Assembly (NCBI GenBank): GCA_025963345.1
Contig: JAOPUS010000330.1
Location: 1-22,770 of the forward strand
DNA: 22,770 nt
Reading direction: 5' to 3'
From: Blastococcus sp.
GTDB lineage: Bacteria; Actinomycetota; Actinomycetes; Mycobacteriales; Geodermatophilaceae
Positions 1 through 7,087 of this stretch are shown piece after piece (the stretch's first letter is position 1; each line of letters begins with the position of its first letter). The notes beneath the pieces were generated by a model. It made no database searches. It was not told the origin of the DNA and saw only the letters and a list, made by a program, of their open reading frames with translations. Both the position numbers and the translations under genes were made by a program.

Positions 1-485
1 CGATCCAGGGCCAGGACTTCTTCTTCCGCAAGATCGTCAAGGACGGCGGTGTCGCGCTGACCTGGCTGGCGAGCCAGATCCAGGCCACGATCGAGGCCGA
101 GGTCGGCAACGGGCGGCTCAAGGAGGAACGGGCGCTGCTGGCTGCTGCTCTCGCCGACGTCCAGGGCATGCTGACGGCGATGTTCGGTCACCTGACCGAG
201 GCGCAGCAGGACATGTCGGCGCTCTACAAGGTCGGCCAGAACACCAGCCGCCTGCTGCTCGGCGTGGGTGACCTGGTCACCGCCTGGCTGCTCGTCCGTC
301 AGTCGGAGGTCGCCCTGGCCGCGCTGTCCGGCGAGGTCAGCGAGAAGGACCGGTTCTTCTACGAGGGCAAGCTCGCCGCCACCCGCTTCTTCACCTCGCA
401 GGTGCTGCCGCGGCTGACCTCGGACCGTCTGATCGTCGAGAACACCGACAACGCGCTGATGGAGGTCGACGAGGCCGCGTTCTGA
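1..485 (+). CDS. Acyl-CoA dehydrogenase, C-terminal part (5' end outside window)
   Basis: The open frame enters from the left edge and ends at TGA 483-485, giving the last 160 residues or so of a larger protein. The sequence begins near IQGQDFFFRKIVKDGG and runs through a helical stretch (KVGQNTSRLLLGVGDLVTAWLL, in two parts) to RLIVENTDNALMEVDEAAF. This pattern matches the helical C-terminal extension of the large (about 600 aa) FadE5-like acyl-CoA dehydrogenases of actinobacteria, FAD enzymes that oxidise acyl-CoA to trans-2-enoyl-CoA in beta-oxidation. The flavin and catalytic regions lie outside the window, so activity cannot be judged. A strong hairpin begins 17 bases after the stop. The family assignment rests on the C-terminal extension only. 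Confidence 0.8.
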   Translation, partial: IQGQDFFFRKIVKDGGVALTWLASQIQATIEAEVGNGRLKEERALLAAALADVQGMLTAMFGHLTEAQQDMSALYKVGQNTSRLLLGVGDLVTAWLLVRQSEVALAALSGEVSEKDRFFYEGKLAATRFFTSQVLPRLTSDRLIVENTDNALMEVDEAAF

Positions 486-501
486 GCCTTGCTCCACCGT
501 C

Positions 502-538
502 CGACGGCCGCCGCCCCGCTCCGGGGTGGCGGCCGTCG
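502..538 (+). terminator. Hairpin terminator after acyl-CoA dehydrogenase
   Basis: Arms 502-518 and 522-538 are 17 nt each and pair fully, with one G-U wobble, around a CTC loop. There is no true T-tract; only TTT follows within a few bases. Such T-poor hairpins are common terminators in high-GC actinobacteria. Its place just after the stop codon supports the call. Confidence 0.75.
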
Positions 539-604
539 CGGTTTCGCCGTCCGGACGCCGGGCATGGGCTCCGGTGATCACGACCCGCACATCGAGGAGC
601 GCAC

Positions 605-766
605 ATGACCGAGCCCGATAGCACCGGCTACCAGGACTCCCCCGACACGACCGACCCGGCCGGCGCACCGGTGACCGACGGCACGGAGGCCGCCGCCACG
701 CTCACGACCGACGACGACGCCCAGAGCGACGACGGCATCGTCCGGCCGGGCAACGAAGCCGACTGA
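605..766 (+). CDS. Small acidic protein, 53 aa, unknown function
   Basis: ATG 605 is preceded by GAGGAG (594-599) at a 5-base spacing, and the frame closes at TGA 764-766. About 94% of codons end in G or C (only GAT, GCA and GAA do not), as expected of a real gene here. The 53-residue product starts MTEPDSTGYQDSPD and ends RPGNEAD. It is rich in Asp, Thr, Ala and Gly, with a DDDAQSDDG patch, and has no Cys, Trp, signal peptide or membrane segment. It is probably disordered and strongly acidic. I do not recognise the family. It lies after the terminator of the upstream gene, and its stop is one base from the stop of the facing dehydrogenase, so it needs its own promoter or read-through. Confidence 0.6.
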   Translation: MTEPDSTGYQDSPDTTDPAGAPVTDGTEAAATLTTDDDAQSDDGIVRPGNEAD

Positions 767-767
767 C

Positions 768-1550
768 TCAGGCGCTCATGCCCCCGTCGACCACGAGGGT
801 GCTGCCCGTGGTGAAGCTGCTCTGGTCGGAGGCCAGGTAGAGCACCGACTTCGCGATCTCCTCCGGGCGGGCGTGCCGGCCCAGCGGGATCTGCTGGTCG
901 AAGAACGCCGTGGCGTCGGTGCCCAGGACGGGCGTGAGCCGCTCCTCGATCCCGGCCTGGAACTCGTTGGCCACCGGCCCGGGGTGGATCGTGTTGACCC
1001 GGATGCGGCGGGGCGCCGCCTCCTTGGCCACCGACCGCATCAGCCCGACCTGTGCGTGCTTGGCCGCGACGTAGGCGCTCACCCCCGGATCCGCGCGCAG
1101 CCCGGCCACGCTGGAGACGATCACCACGCTGCCGCCGTCGCTGAGGACCCGTAGGCCGTGCTTGCAGGCGAGGAAGACCCCGCGCACGTGCACAGCGAGC
1201 GTGCGGTCGAACTCATCGGTGTCGAACTCGGTGATCGGGGCCGCTGACGCCGGCGTCCCCGCGTTCGCCACGATCACGTCGAGCCGGCCGTGCCGGTCGA
1301 TCACGGTGTCCATCGCGGCGGCGACGTCGGCCTCGACGGTGGCGTCCCCGGCGACGGTCGAGACGTTCACGTCGTCGAGCGAGGCCTGCGCCGTCTTCAG
1401 GGCGTCGGCGTTGCGATCGGCCAGGACGACGCGGGCGCCCTCCTTGAGGAAGAGCTTCGCCGTGGCGAGCCCGAGGCTCCCGCCGCCACCGGTGACGAGA
1501 GCGACCTTGCCCTCCAGCAGGTTCCGTCGGTCGGCGTCGGGCACGCGCAT
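768..1550 (-). CDS. SDR-family NAD(P)-dependent oxidoreductase
   Basis: The 260-aa product is a classical short-chain dehydrogenase/reductase. A Rossmann nucleotide-binding motif TGGGGSLG lies at residues 20-27 and NAG at 96-98. The catalytic Ser137, Tyr150 and Lys154 sit in VSSVAG...SAYVAAKHA with the usual 13-residue Ser-Tyr spacing. The C-terminus GSTLVVDGGMSA is typical of FabG-like enzymes. ATG 1550 was chosen because GGAGGT stands 7 bases upstream and the protein begins right before the expected fold (LLEGKVALVTGG); longer readings add an Arg/Pro-rich non-protein-like stretch. It follows the MFS transporter gene after 139 bases containing a strong hairpin, so it may be a separate unit. 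Substrate unknown: a secondary alcohol, sugar or 3-oxoacyl compound are all possible. Confidence 0.9.
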   Translation of the reverse strand: MRVPDADRRNLLEGKVALVTGGGGSLGLATAKLFLKEGARVVLADRNADALKTAQASLDDVNVSTVAGDATVEADVAAAMDTVIDRHGRLDVIVANAGTPASAAPITEFDTDEFDRTLAVHVRGVFLACKHGLRVLSDGGSVVIVSSVAGLRADPGVSAYVAAKHAQVGLMRSVAKEAAPRRIRVNTIHPGPVANEFQAGIEERLTPVLGTDATAFFDQQIPLGRHARPEEIAKSVLYLASDQSSFTTGSTLVVDGGMSA

Positions 1551-1633
1551 CGAAAGGACCTCCGCTGGTTCGTCATCGTGGGGCGGCTGGAGTGTGTCAG
1601 CCCGCCCGGCGCCGGGTCGCGCAGCGACGACTT

Positions 1634-1669
1634 CCGGGCGCCCCGCGGCGACCGCCGCGGGGCGCCCGG
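1634..1669 (-). terminator. Hairpin terminator after MFS transporter gene
   Basis: Perfect 16-bp arms 1634-1649 and 1654-1669 close a GACC loop, starting 21 bases downstream of the transporter stop on the minus strand. No T-tract follows in either direction. It probably ends or attenuates transcription between the transporter and the downstream dehydrogenase. Confidence 0.65.
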
Positions 1670-1689
1670 AACCAGGTCGTCGGACCGGG

Positions 1690-3048
1690 TCAGACCAGCT
1701 GCCGCTCGGCCTTCGGGACGACGGCGTGGTCCGCGGCGAGGTCGCGGCTGCGGGTCTCGCCGTAGGAGAGGACCGCCACGACCGTGATGACCGCGCAGGC
1801 GAGCAGGTACAGCGACACCCGGGTGGGGTTGGGGTCCTCGAAGCTGCCCAGGAGGGCGAGGGCGATGAGGGGAGCCGGCGCACCGGCGACCAGTGACGCC
1901 AGCTGGGAGCCGATCCCGACGCCCGTGTAGCGGGACTTGGTACCGAACAGCTCGGCGAAGAAGGCCGCCTGCGGGCCGTACATCGCGCCGTGGAACAGCA
2001 GCCCGACCGTGATCGCGAAGACGCTGAGCCAGAAGTTGTCCGCGTCGAGCAGCCCGAAGAGCGCGAACGCCCACACGCCGATGCCGACGGCGCCGAACAG
2101 GTACACCGGCCTGCGGCCGATCCGGTCGGACAGCGCGCCCCACAACGGGATGGTGATCAGGTGCACCGCGGAGGCGATGACGAGCGCGTTGAGCGTGAAG
2201 GAGGACGGCGCCCCCTGGGCCTTGGTCAGGTAGGTGAGGCTGAAGACGGTGAGCAGATAGAACGAGACGTTCTCCGCGATGCGCGCGCCCATCGCGACGA
2301 GCACCTCGCGCTTGTAGTGGCCCAGCACGGTGAGGATCGGCGCCTTCTCGGCCACGCCGGTCTCAGCGGCCTTCTCGGCCGCGACCCGCTGCGCCTCGAG
2401 GAAGACCGGCGACTCGGTGACCGCGAGGCGGACGAACATCCCGACGATGATCAGCACGGCCGAGAGCAGGAACGGGATGCGCCAGCCCCACGAGGCGAAC
2501 GCGTCGTCGGACTGGAAGGCGGCCAGCAGGGCCAGGACGCCGGTCGCCAGCAGGTTGCCCGCGGGGGCGCCGGCCTGCGGCCAGGAGGACCAGAAGCCGC
2601 GGTTCTCCGGCTTGCCGTGCTCGGAGACGAGCAGGACGGCACCGCCCCACTCGCCACCGAGCGCGAAGCCCTGGATGAGCCGGAGGGTCACCAGCAGGAT
2701 GGGAGCGAGCACACCGACGGTCCCGAAGGTGGGCAGAAGGCCGATCGCGAAGGTGGCCCCGCCCATCATGAGCAGGGAGATGACCAGCAGCTTCTTCCGG
2801 CCGATCCGGTCACCGAAGTGGCCGAAGACGAGGGCCCCGATGGGCCGGGCCGCGAAGCCGACGGCGTAGGTGCCGAAGGACAGGAGCGTGCCGGCGAAGT
2901 CTGACTGCTCCGGGAAGAACAGCTTCGGGAAGACCAGGGCCGCGGCCGAGCCGTACAGGAAGAAGTCGTACCACTCGACCGTGGTGCCGATGATGCTGGC
3001 GCCCACGACACGGCCGAAGCCGCCTCGGGGCTGCGCAGGTGCGGACAT
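1690..3048 (-). CDS. MFS transporter, metabolite:H+ symporter (MHS) family
   Basis: The 452-aa product is an integral membrane symporter with about 12 hydrophobic segments. The MHS hallmark TVEWYDFFLYG lies at residues 23-33, and the loop 2-3 signature GHFGDRIGRKK at 76-86. RLIQGFALGGEWGG marks helix 4, and the second-half repeat SDRIGRRPVY follows the central loop. MHS proteins such as ShiA, KgtP and ProP import organic acids or zwitterions with protons. Here the divergent neighbour is a 3-hydroxybutyrate dehydrogenase, so a hydroxy- or keto-acid substrate is the simplest inference; substrate cannot be read from sequence. ATG 3048 has GAGGAG seven bases upstream. The shared 266-base gap with the divergent gene carries repeated CATGTG boxes that may be operators. 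Confidence 0.92.
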   Translation of the reverse strand: MSAPAQPRGGFGRVVGASIIGTTVEWYDFFLYGSAAALVFPKLFFPEQSDFAGTLLSFGTYAVGFAARPIGALVFGHFGDRIGRKKLLVISLLMMGGATFAIGLLPTFGTVGVLAPILLVTLRLIQGFALGGEWGGAVLLVSEHGKPENRGFWSSWPQAGAPAGNLLATGVLALLAAFQSDDAFASWGWRIPFLLSAVLIIVGMFVRLAVTESPVFLEAQRVAAEKAAETGVAEKAPILTVLGHYKREVLVAMGARIAENVSFYLLTVFSLTYLTKAQGAPSSFTLNALVIASAVHLITIPLWGALSDRIGRRPVYLFGAVGIGVWAFALFGLLDADNFWLSVFAITVGLLFHGAMYGPQAAFFAELFGTKSRYTGVGIGSQLASLVAGAPAPLIALALLGSFEDPNPTRVSLYLLACAVITVVAVLSYGETRSRDLAADHAVVPKAERQLV

Positions 3049-3115
3049 GGATGATCTCCTCGTCGACGAACAGGGGGTCGTTGCCGACGACGCTATGACC
3101 CGCCATACCCCGTCA

Positions 3116-3236
3116 CCATGTGCCGTTGGCCCTCGATCGTGACGGCGGTCATGTGGTGCGGCCCCATGTGCCGGCCCCCTTCACGCTGGGACGTCACGCC
3201 GGTGGTCGTGCGCCCGGCCTCCGCCTGTCATGTGGT
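3116..3236. repeat. Four CATGTG boxes in divergent promoter region (possible operators)
   Basis: CATGTG occurs at 3117-3122, 3150-3155, 3165-3170 and 3229-3234. Two copies sit in an exact 10-base repeat CCATGTGCCG (3116-3125, 3164-3173) and two in GTCATGTGGT (3148-3157, 3227-3236). All lie between the divergent transporter and hydroxybutyrate dehydrogenase genes, next to a PucR-type regulator gene. Operator function is inference. Confidence 0.4.
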
Positions 3237-3301
3237 TGCGCTCCACAGAGCGAGGCTCCACTGTGTGGCCGGCATCCGTGGGGACACAGGCGATCGCCGT
3301 C

Positions 3302-3307
3302 TACCGT
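3302..3307 (+). promoter_or_regulatory. Candidate -10 element, leaderless start of bdh
   Basis: TACCGT fits the actinobacterial TANNNT -10 pattern and ends 7 bases before ATG 3315. No Shine-Dalgarno is present in front of this ATG. Transcription would start at or next to the A of ATG, giving a leaderless mRNA. The same nine bases, TACCGTCGC, precede the phosphatase start at 7712. No convincing -35 box is seen. Confidence 0.45.
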
Positions 3308-3314
3308 CGCCACC

Positions 3315-4070
3315 ATGGCGGCTACCGGACCCCTCCTCGGACGACGCGCGCTCATCACCGGCGGGGGGTCGGGCATCGGCCGGGCCTGCGCCGTGCGCCT
3401 GGCCGACGCGGGCGCCGACATCGTGGTGGTCGACCGCGACGCCGAGGCGGCCAAGACCGTCGCCGCGCAGGTGGGCGGCACGGCGGTCGCCGTCGACCTT
3501 TCCGATCTGGCCGCCGTCGACGGACTGGACGTCGCCGTCGACATCCTGGTCAACAACGCCGGCCTCCAGCACGTGGCCCCCCTGCACGAGTTCCCCGTCG
3601 ACCGGTTCTCCTACATCCTGCGGCTGATGCTGGAGGCCCCCTTCCGGTTGGTCCGCGGCGCCCTGCCGCACATGTACGAGCGCGGATGGGGCCGGGTGGT
3701 GAACATCAGCTCGATCCACGGCCTGCGCGCGTCGGCCTTCAAGTCCGCCTACGTGACGGCGAAGCACGGTCTGGAAGGGCTGTCCAAGGTCATCGCGCTC
3801 GAGGGGGCGGAGCACGGCGTCACCTCGAACTGCGTGAACCCGGCCTACGTGCGGACGCCGTTGGTGGAGGGCCAGATCGCCGACCAGGCCAAGGCCCACG
3901 GCCTGTCGGAGGACCAGGTCGTCGAGCAGGTCATGCTGGCCCCGGCGGCGGTGAAGCGGCTCATCGAGCCGTCCGAGGTCGCCGAGGCCGTGGCCTATCT
4001 CTGCTCCCCCGCCGCCGCCTCGGTCACCGGCACCTCGCTGGTCATGGACGGCGGGTGGAGCGCACATTGA
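3315..4070 (+). CDS. bdhA: 3-hydroxybutyrate dehydrogenase (SDR family)
   Basis: The 251-aa product is a classical SDR: TGGGSGIG at residues 15-22, NNAG at 80-83, catalytic Ser133, Tyr146 and Lys150 in NISSIHG...SAYVTAKHG. The C-terminal third carries the pattern of D-3-hydroxybutyrate dehydrogenases: NPAYVRTPLVEGQIADQAKA, then GLSEDQVVEQVML, then TGTSLVMDGGWSAH. These enzymes oxidise 3-hydroxybutyrate to acetoacetate with NAD+ in the cytoplasm, feeding polyhydroxybutyrate or ketone-body carbon to acetyl-CoA. ATG 3315 fits the normal SDR N-terminus and lies 7 bases after a -10-like TACCGT without a ribosome site, so the mRNA may be leaderless. The stop overlaps or nearly abuts the following regulator gene. 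The divergent MHS transporter could supply substrate. Confidence 0.88.
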   Translation: MAATGPLLGRRALITGGGSGIGRACAVRLADAGADIVVVDRDAEAAKTVAAQVGGTAVAVDLSDLAAVDGLDVAVDILVNNAGLQHVAPLHEFPVDRFSYILRLMLEAPFRLVRGALPHMYERGWGRVVNISSIHGLRASAFKSAYVTAKHGLEGLSKVIALEGAEHGVTSNCVNPAYVRTPLVEGQIADQAKAHGLSEDQVVEQVMLAPAAVKRLIEPSEVAEAVAYLCSPAAASVTGTSLVMDGGWSAH

Positions 4071-4087
4071 CCGCGCGACCGGCAAGA

Positions 4088-6022
4088 ATGCCGGTCGTGA
4101 CCCGATCCCCGGCCGTTTCCTCAGCCGGCGACGGCCCACGGCCGGCGTCCGCCCGGGCGCCCGAGTACTTCGAGCTCCTGCTCGAGGAGGCCGCGGCGAT
4201 CGAGTACGAACGGCCACTGGTCCGCGCGCGGGCGGCCGGTGCGGACGGTGCCGAGCTCGCCGAGCTCGAACGCGTCAAGCTCCTGGCCCTGGAGGTCCGT
4301 GAGGCGTTCGCCGCCCGCCGGCGCCGGGAGTCGGAGCTGTCGGCGCTGTTCGACACCGCCAGCGACCTCGCCGCCCTGCGGGGCGTGGACTCGGTGCTCA
4401 CCGCGATCGTCCGCCGCGCCCGCCAGCTGCTGGGGACGGCCGTCTCGTACCTGACCCTCAACGACCCCCCGGCCGGCGACACCTACATGCGGGTGACCGA
4501 CGGTTCGGTGTCGGCCCGCTTCCAGGCGCTGCGGCTGCCGATGGGTGCCGGCCTCGGCGGCCTGGTCGCCCAGACGGCGGCGCCCTACGCCACGGCCAGT
4601 TACTTCGACGACGCCCGGTTCCGGCACACCAGCGAGATCAACGACGGCGTGAACGACGAGGGGCTCGTCGCCATCCTCGGGGTGCCGCTGATCCGCGGTT
4701 CCCAGGTGATCGGCGTCCTCTTCGCCGCCGACCGGACCGAGCGCACCTTCGACCGGTCGGAGGTGGCGTTGCTCGGCTCGCTGGCGGCGCACGCGGCCAT
4801 CGCCCTGGACAACGCCCGGCTCCTCGAGGAGACGCGGGCCGCGCTCGACGAGCTGTCGGCGGCCAGCCGCGAACTGCGCGCCCACACGGCCTCGGTGGAG
4901 CGGGCGGCCGGTGCGCACGACCGGTTCATCGACGTCGTCCTCCGGGGTGGCGGGGTGGAGGACGTAGCGGCTGCCGTGACCGAGGCCCTGGGCGGCAGCA
5001 TCACCGTGCTCGACGAGGAGGGCCGGGTGACGCCGTCCGGCGCGCCCGGCCTGCCCCCGGACCCGGCCGGTGCGCTGACCCTGGCCCGCTCGACGGGGCG
5101 GACGGTGCGCGACGGCGACTGGTGGACCGCCGCGGTGACGGTCGACAGCGAGCTGCTGGGCGGCCTCGTGCTCCACCGCGACGACGAGCTGTCGGACGCC
5201 GACCAGCGCATCCTCGAGCGTGCGGCCCTCGTCACCGCCCTCCTGCTCCTCATCCGCCGCACCGCCGGCGAGGCCGAGAACCGGGTCCGTGGCGAACTGC
5301 TGGAGGAGCTGCTGAGCGCGCCGGTGCGGGATGCGGACGGGCTCCGCGAGCGGGCCCGCCAGCTGGGCGCCGACCTCGACCGCCCGCACGCCGTCGTCGT
5401 CGCGCGGGTGGAGGAAGGGGGCCGGGCGCGGGCGCTCTCCGCTGCGACGCATCTGGCCGTCACCCGGGGCGGCCTGGCCGGGACCCACGACGGCTGCGTG
5501 GTGCTCTGCCTCCCCGACCTGGCCGCCGGCGTCGCGGCGAGCACGGTGGGCCGCGAGCTCGGCAACGCGGTCTCGGGCCCGGTGACGGTCGGCGCCGCAG
5601 GACCGGCCCGCGGACCCGGTGCGATGGCGGCGACGCACGCGGAGGCGGCCCGCTGCGCCGCGACGCTCCTCGCCCTCGGACGGACCGGGGACTCGGCGAG
5701 CGCCGAGGAGCTCGGCTTCTTCGGCCTGCTCGTCGGCGACGGCCGGGACGTGCGCGGGTTCGTCGACGCCACCCTGGCGCCCGTGCTCGAGTACGACGCC
5801 AGGCGGGGCACGGAGCTGGTGGCCACCCTGCAGGCCTTCTTCGACGCCGGAGCCTCCCCCGCCCGTGCCGCCGAGGCGCTGCAGGTGCACGTGAACACGG
5901 TGACCCAGCGGCTGGAACGGGTGAGCCGGCTGATCGGCAAGGAGTGGTCGTCGCCGGGGCGGGCGCTGGAGGTCCACCTCGCACTGCGGCTGCACCGGCT
6001 CGCCGGCGCCGTCCCCGACTGA
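4088..6022 (+). CDS. GAF-domain PucR-type transcriptional regulator
   Basis: The 644-aa product has a helical N-terminus (about 25-85), a GAF domain (about 97-245, with MGAGLGGLVAQT and the core strand ILGVPLI.G..IGVL), a short coiled-coil-like helix (242-275), a central region of about 270 residues, and a C-terminal PucR/CdaR-type helix-turn-helix (about 576-632: AFFDAGASPARAAEALQVHV, then NTVTQRLERV). The order matches actinobacterial GAF-PucR regulators in which a small molecule bound by GAF controls DNA binding. Its position right after the hydroxybutyrate dehydrogenase suggests it controls that gene and the divergent transporter. The start is uncertain: ATG 4088 has little ribosome site, while TTG 4067, overlapping the preceding stop and following GGTGGAG, would add 7 residues and allow translational coupling. 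Confidence 0.85.
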   Translation: MPVVTRSPAVSSAGDGPRPASARAPEYFELLLEEAAAIEYERPLVRARAAGADGAELAELERVKLLALEVREAFAARRRRESELSALFDTASDLAALRGVDSVLTAIVRRARQLLGTAVSYLTLNDPPAGDTYMRVTDGSVSARFQALRLPMGAGLGGLVAQTAAPYATASYFDDARFRHTSEINDGVNDEGLVAILGVPLIRGSQVIGVLFAADRTERTFDRSEVALLGSLAAHAAIALDNARLLEETRAALDELSAASRELRAHTASVERAAGAHDRFIDVVLRGGGVEDVAAAVTEALGGSITVLDEEGRVTPSGAPGLPPDPAGALTLARSTGRTVRDGDWWTAAVTVDSELLGGLVLHRDDELSDADQRILERAALVTALLLLIRRTAGEAENRVRGELLEELLSAPVRDADGLRERARQLGADLDRPHAVVVARVEEGGRARALSAATHLAVTRGGLAGTHDGCVVLCLPDLAAGVAASTVGRELGNAVSGPVTVGAAGPARGPGAMAATHAEAARCAATLLALGRTGDSASAEELGFFGLLVGDGRDVRGFVDATLAPVLEYDARRGTELVATLQAFFDAGASPARAAEALQVHVNTVTQRLERVSRLIGKEWSSPGRALEVHLALRLHRLAGAVPD

Positions 6023-6030
6023 GTGCCTCC

Positions 6031-6036
6031 TACGCT
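6031..6036 (+). promoter_or_regulatory. Candidate -10 element, leaderless start at GTG 6043
   Basis: TACGCT (TANNNT type) ends 6 bases before GTG 6043, in the 20-base gap after the regulator gene. No Shine-Dalgarno is visible. The spacing matches the other two suspected leaderless starts in this window. Confidence 0.4.
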
Positions 6037-6042
6037 GGGCCG

Positions 6043-6930
6043 GTGACGCCGGCGCTCGCCCCCTCCGTGCTCCCGCACGAGGAGTGGACGGCACTGGCCG
6101 CCGCCCACGCGGCGCGGATCGACCGATGGACGGCGCCGCACCGGGAACGCCGCCGTCGTGGCCAGACGCACCCGGTCCTGGACTTCCTGTTCACCTACTA
6201 CTCGGAGACACCGGGCCGGCTGCGCCGCTGGCATCCCGGCCCGCAGGTGGCTCTCGCCGCGTCGTCCAGCGGTCCCGCGCCGCACGCCGGCTCGCGCTGG
6301 TACGCGGTCGACCCCGACGGCACCGTGCAGCTCGACGTCCGGGCGTTCCTCGCGGACCGCGGCGACACCGTCCGCTTCGTCCGACGGCTCCTGGCGGCCA
6401 CGGCATCACGCCCGGCGTTCAGCGGCTGCTTCGGCCTGCACGAGTGGGCGATGGTCTACCGGGACCGGGACACCCGGCACGCGGTCCCGCTCCGGCTGGG
6501 ACGCGACGGCACGGACTCCGTCGTCGAGGCGCACCAGATCCGGTGCACGCACTTCGACGCCTTCCGGTTCTTCACGCCGCCTGCCGCGGGGCTCAACCGG
6601 CTGCAGCCGACCCGGGAGACCCAGCCGGACCTGGAGCAGCCCGGCTGTCTGCACGCCGGCATGGATCTCTACAAATGGGCGTACAAGCTCAGCCCGGCGA
6701 CTCCCGGCGAGCTCGTCGCCGACTGCTTCGAGCTGGCCGTCGAGATCCGTGAGCTGGACATGCGGGCCTCGCCGTACGACCTGGCAGCCCACGGCTACCC
6801 GCCGGTCGCGATCGAGACGCCGGAGGGCAAGGCCGCCTACGTCGCCGCGCAGCGGAGCTTCGCCGAGCGCGGCGCCGTCCTCCGGACCCGTCTGATCGAC
6901 GTCTGCGACGGGCTGCTCGCGGCGGGCTGA
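6043..6930 (+). CDS. Conserved actinobacterial protein, usually labelled '3-methyladenine DNA glycosylase'
   Basis: The 295-aa product belongs to a family I recall as widespread in actinobacteria under the name 3-methyladenine DNA glycosylase. Recognisable blocks are HPVLDFLFTYYSE (43-55), RRWHPG (61-66), GCFGLHEWAMVYR (128-140), HFDAFRFFTPP (170-180), RLQPTRETQ (186-194), EQPGCLHAGMDLYKWAYKLS (198-217) and LDMRASPYDL (238-247). I see no helix-hairpin-helix glycosylase motif with its catalytic Asp, so the customary label is unsupported. Paired Cys/His residues in the conserved blocks (C129/H133, C168/H170, C202/H204) could form a metal site, which is inference. No signal peptide or membrane segment, so it is probably cytoplasmic. 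GTG 6043 was chosen by homology of the N-terminus and the -10-like TACGCT just before it. Confidence 0.75.
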   Translation: MTPALAPSVLPHEEWTALAAAHAARIDRWTAPHRERRRRGQTHPVLDFLFTYYSETPGRLRRWHPGPQVALAASSSGPAPHAGSRWYAVDPDGTVQLDVRAFLADRGDTVRFVRRLLAATASRPAFSGCFGLHEWAMVYRDRDTRHAVPLRLGRDGTDSVVEAHQIRCTHFDAFRFFTPPAAGLNRLQPTRETQPDLEQPGCLHAGMDLYKWAYKLSPATPGELVADCFELAVEIRELDMRASPYDLAAHGYPPVAIETPEGKAAYVAAQRSFAERGAVLRTRLIDVCDGLLAAG

Positions 6931-7048
6931 CAGCTCGGACCGCCGGTTCGGATCGGCGTCACCCCACCCGGGCTCAACGTTGTCCGGATTCGTGCCGATA
7001 TTGCCGGCGAGGGCGTGCCCGACCGTGCACGCCAGACGTCAGAGGAGA

Positions 7049-7065
7049 GGGACGCCCCGCGTCCC
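7049..7065 (+). other. Small hairpin in leader of lipoprotein gene
   Basis: GGGACGC (7049-7055) and GCGTCCC (7059-7065) pair around CCC, 22 bases before ATG 7088 and just ahead of its ribosome site. It might stabilise the leader or tune translation. The rest of the 157-base gap (6931-7087) shows no clear promoter boxes. Confidence 0.35.
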
Positions 7066-7087
7066 GTCCCGGATGCAGGAGAGACCC

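Noticed and set aside
4121..6094. 657-codon minus-strand frame opposite the PucR-type regulator
   Set aside because: Low-complexity antisense product; the plus strand holds clear GAF and HTH domains.
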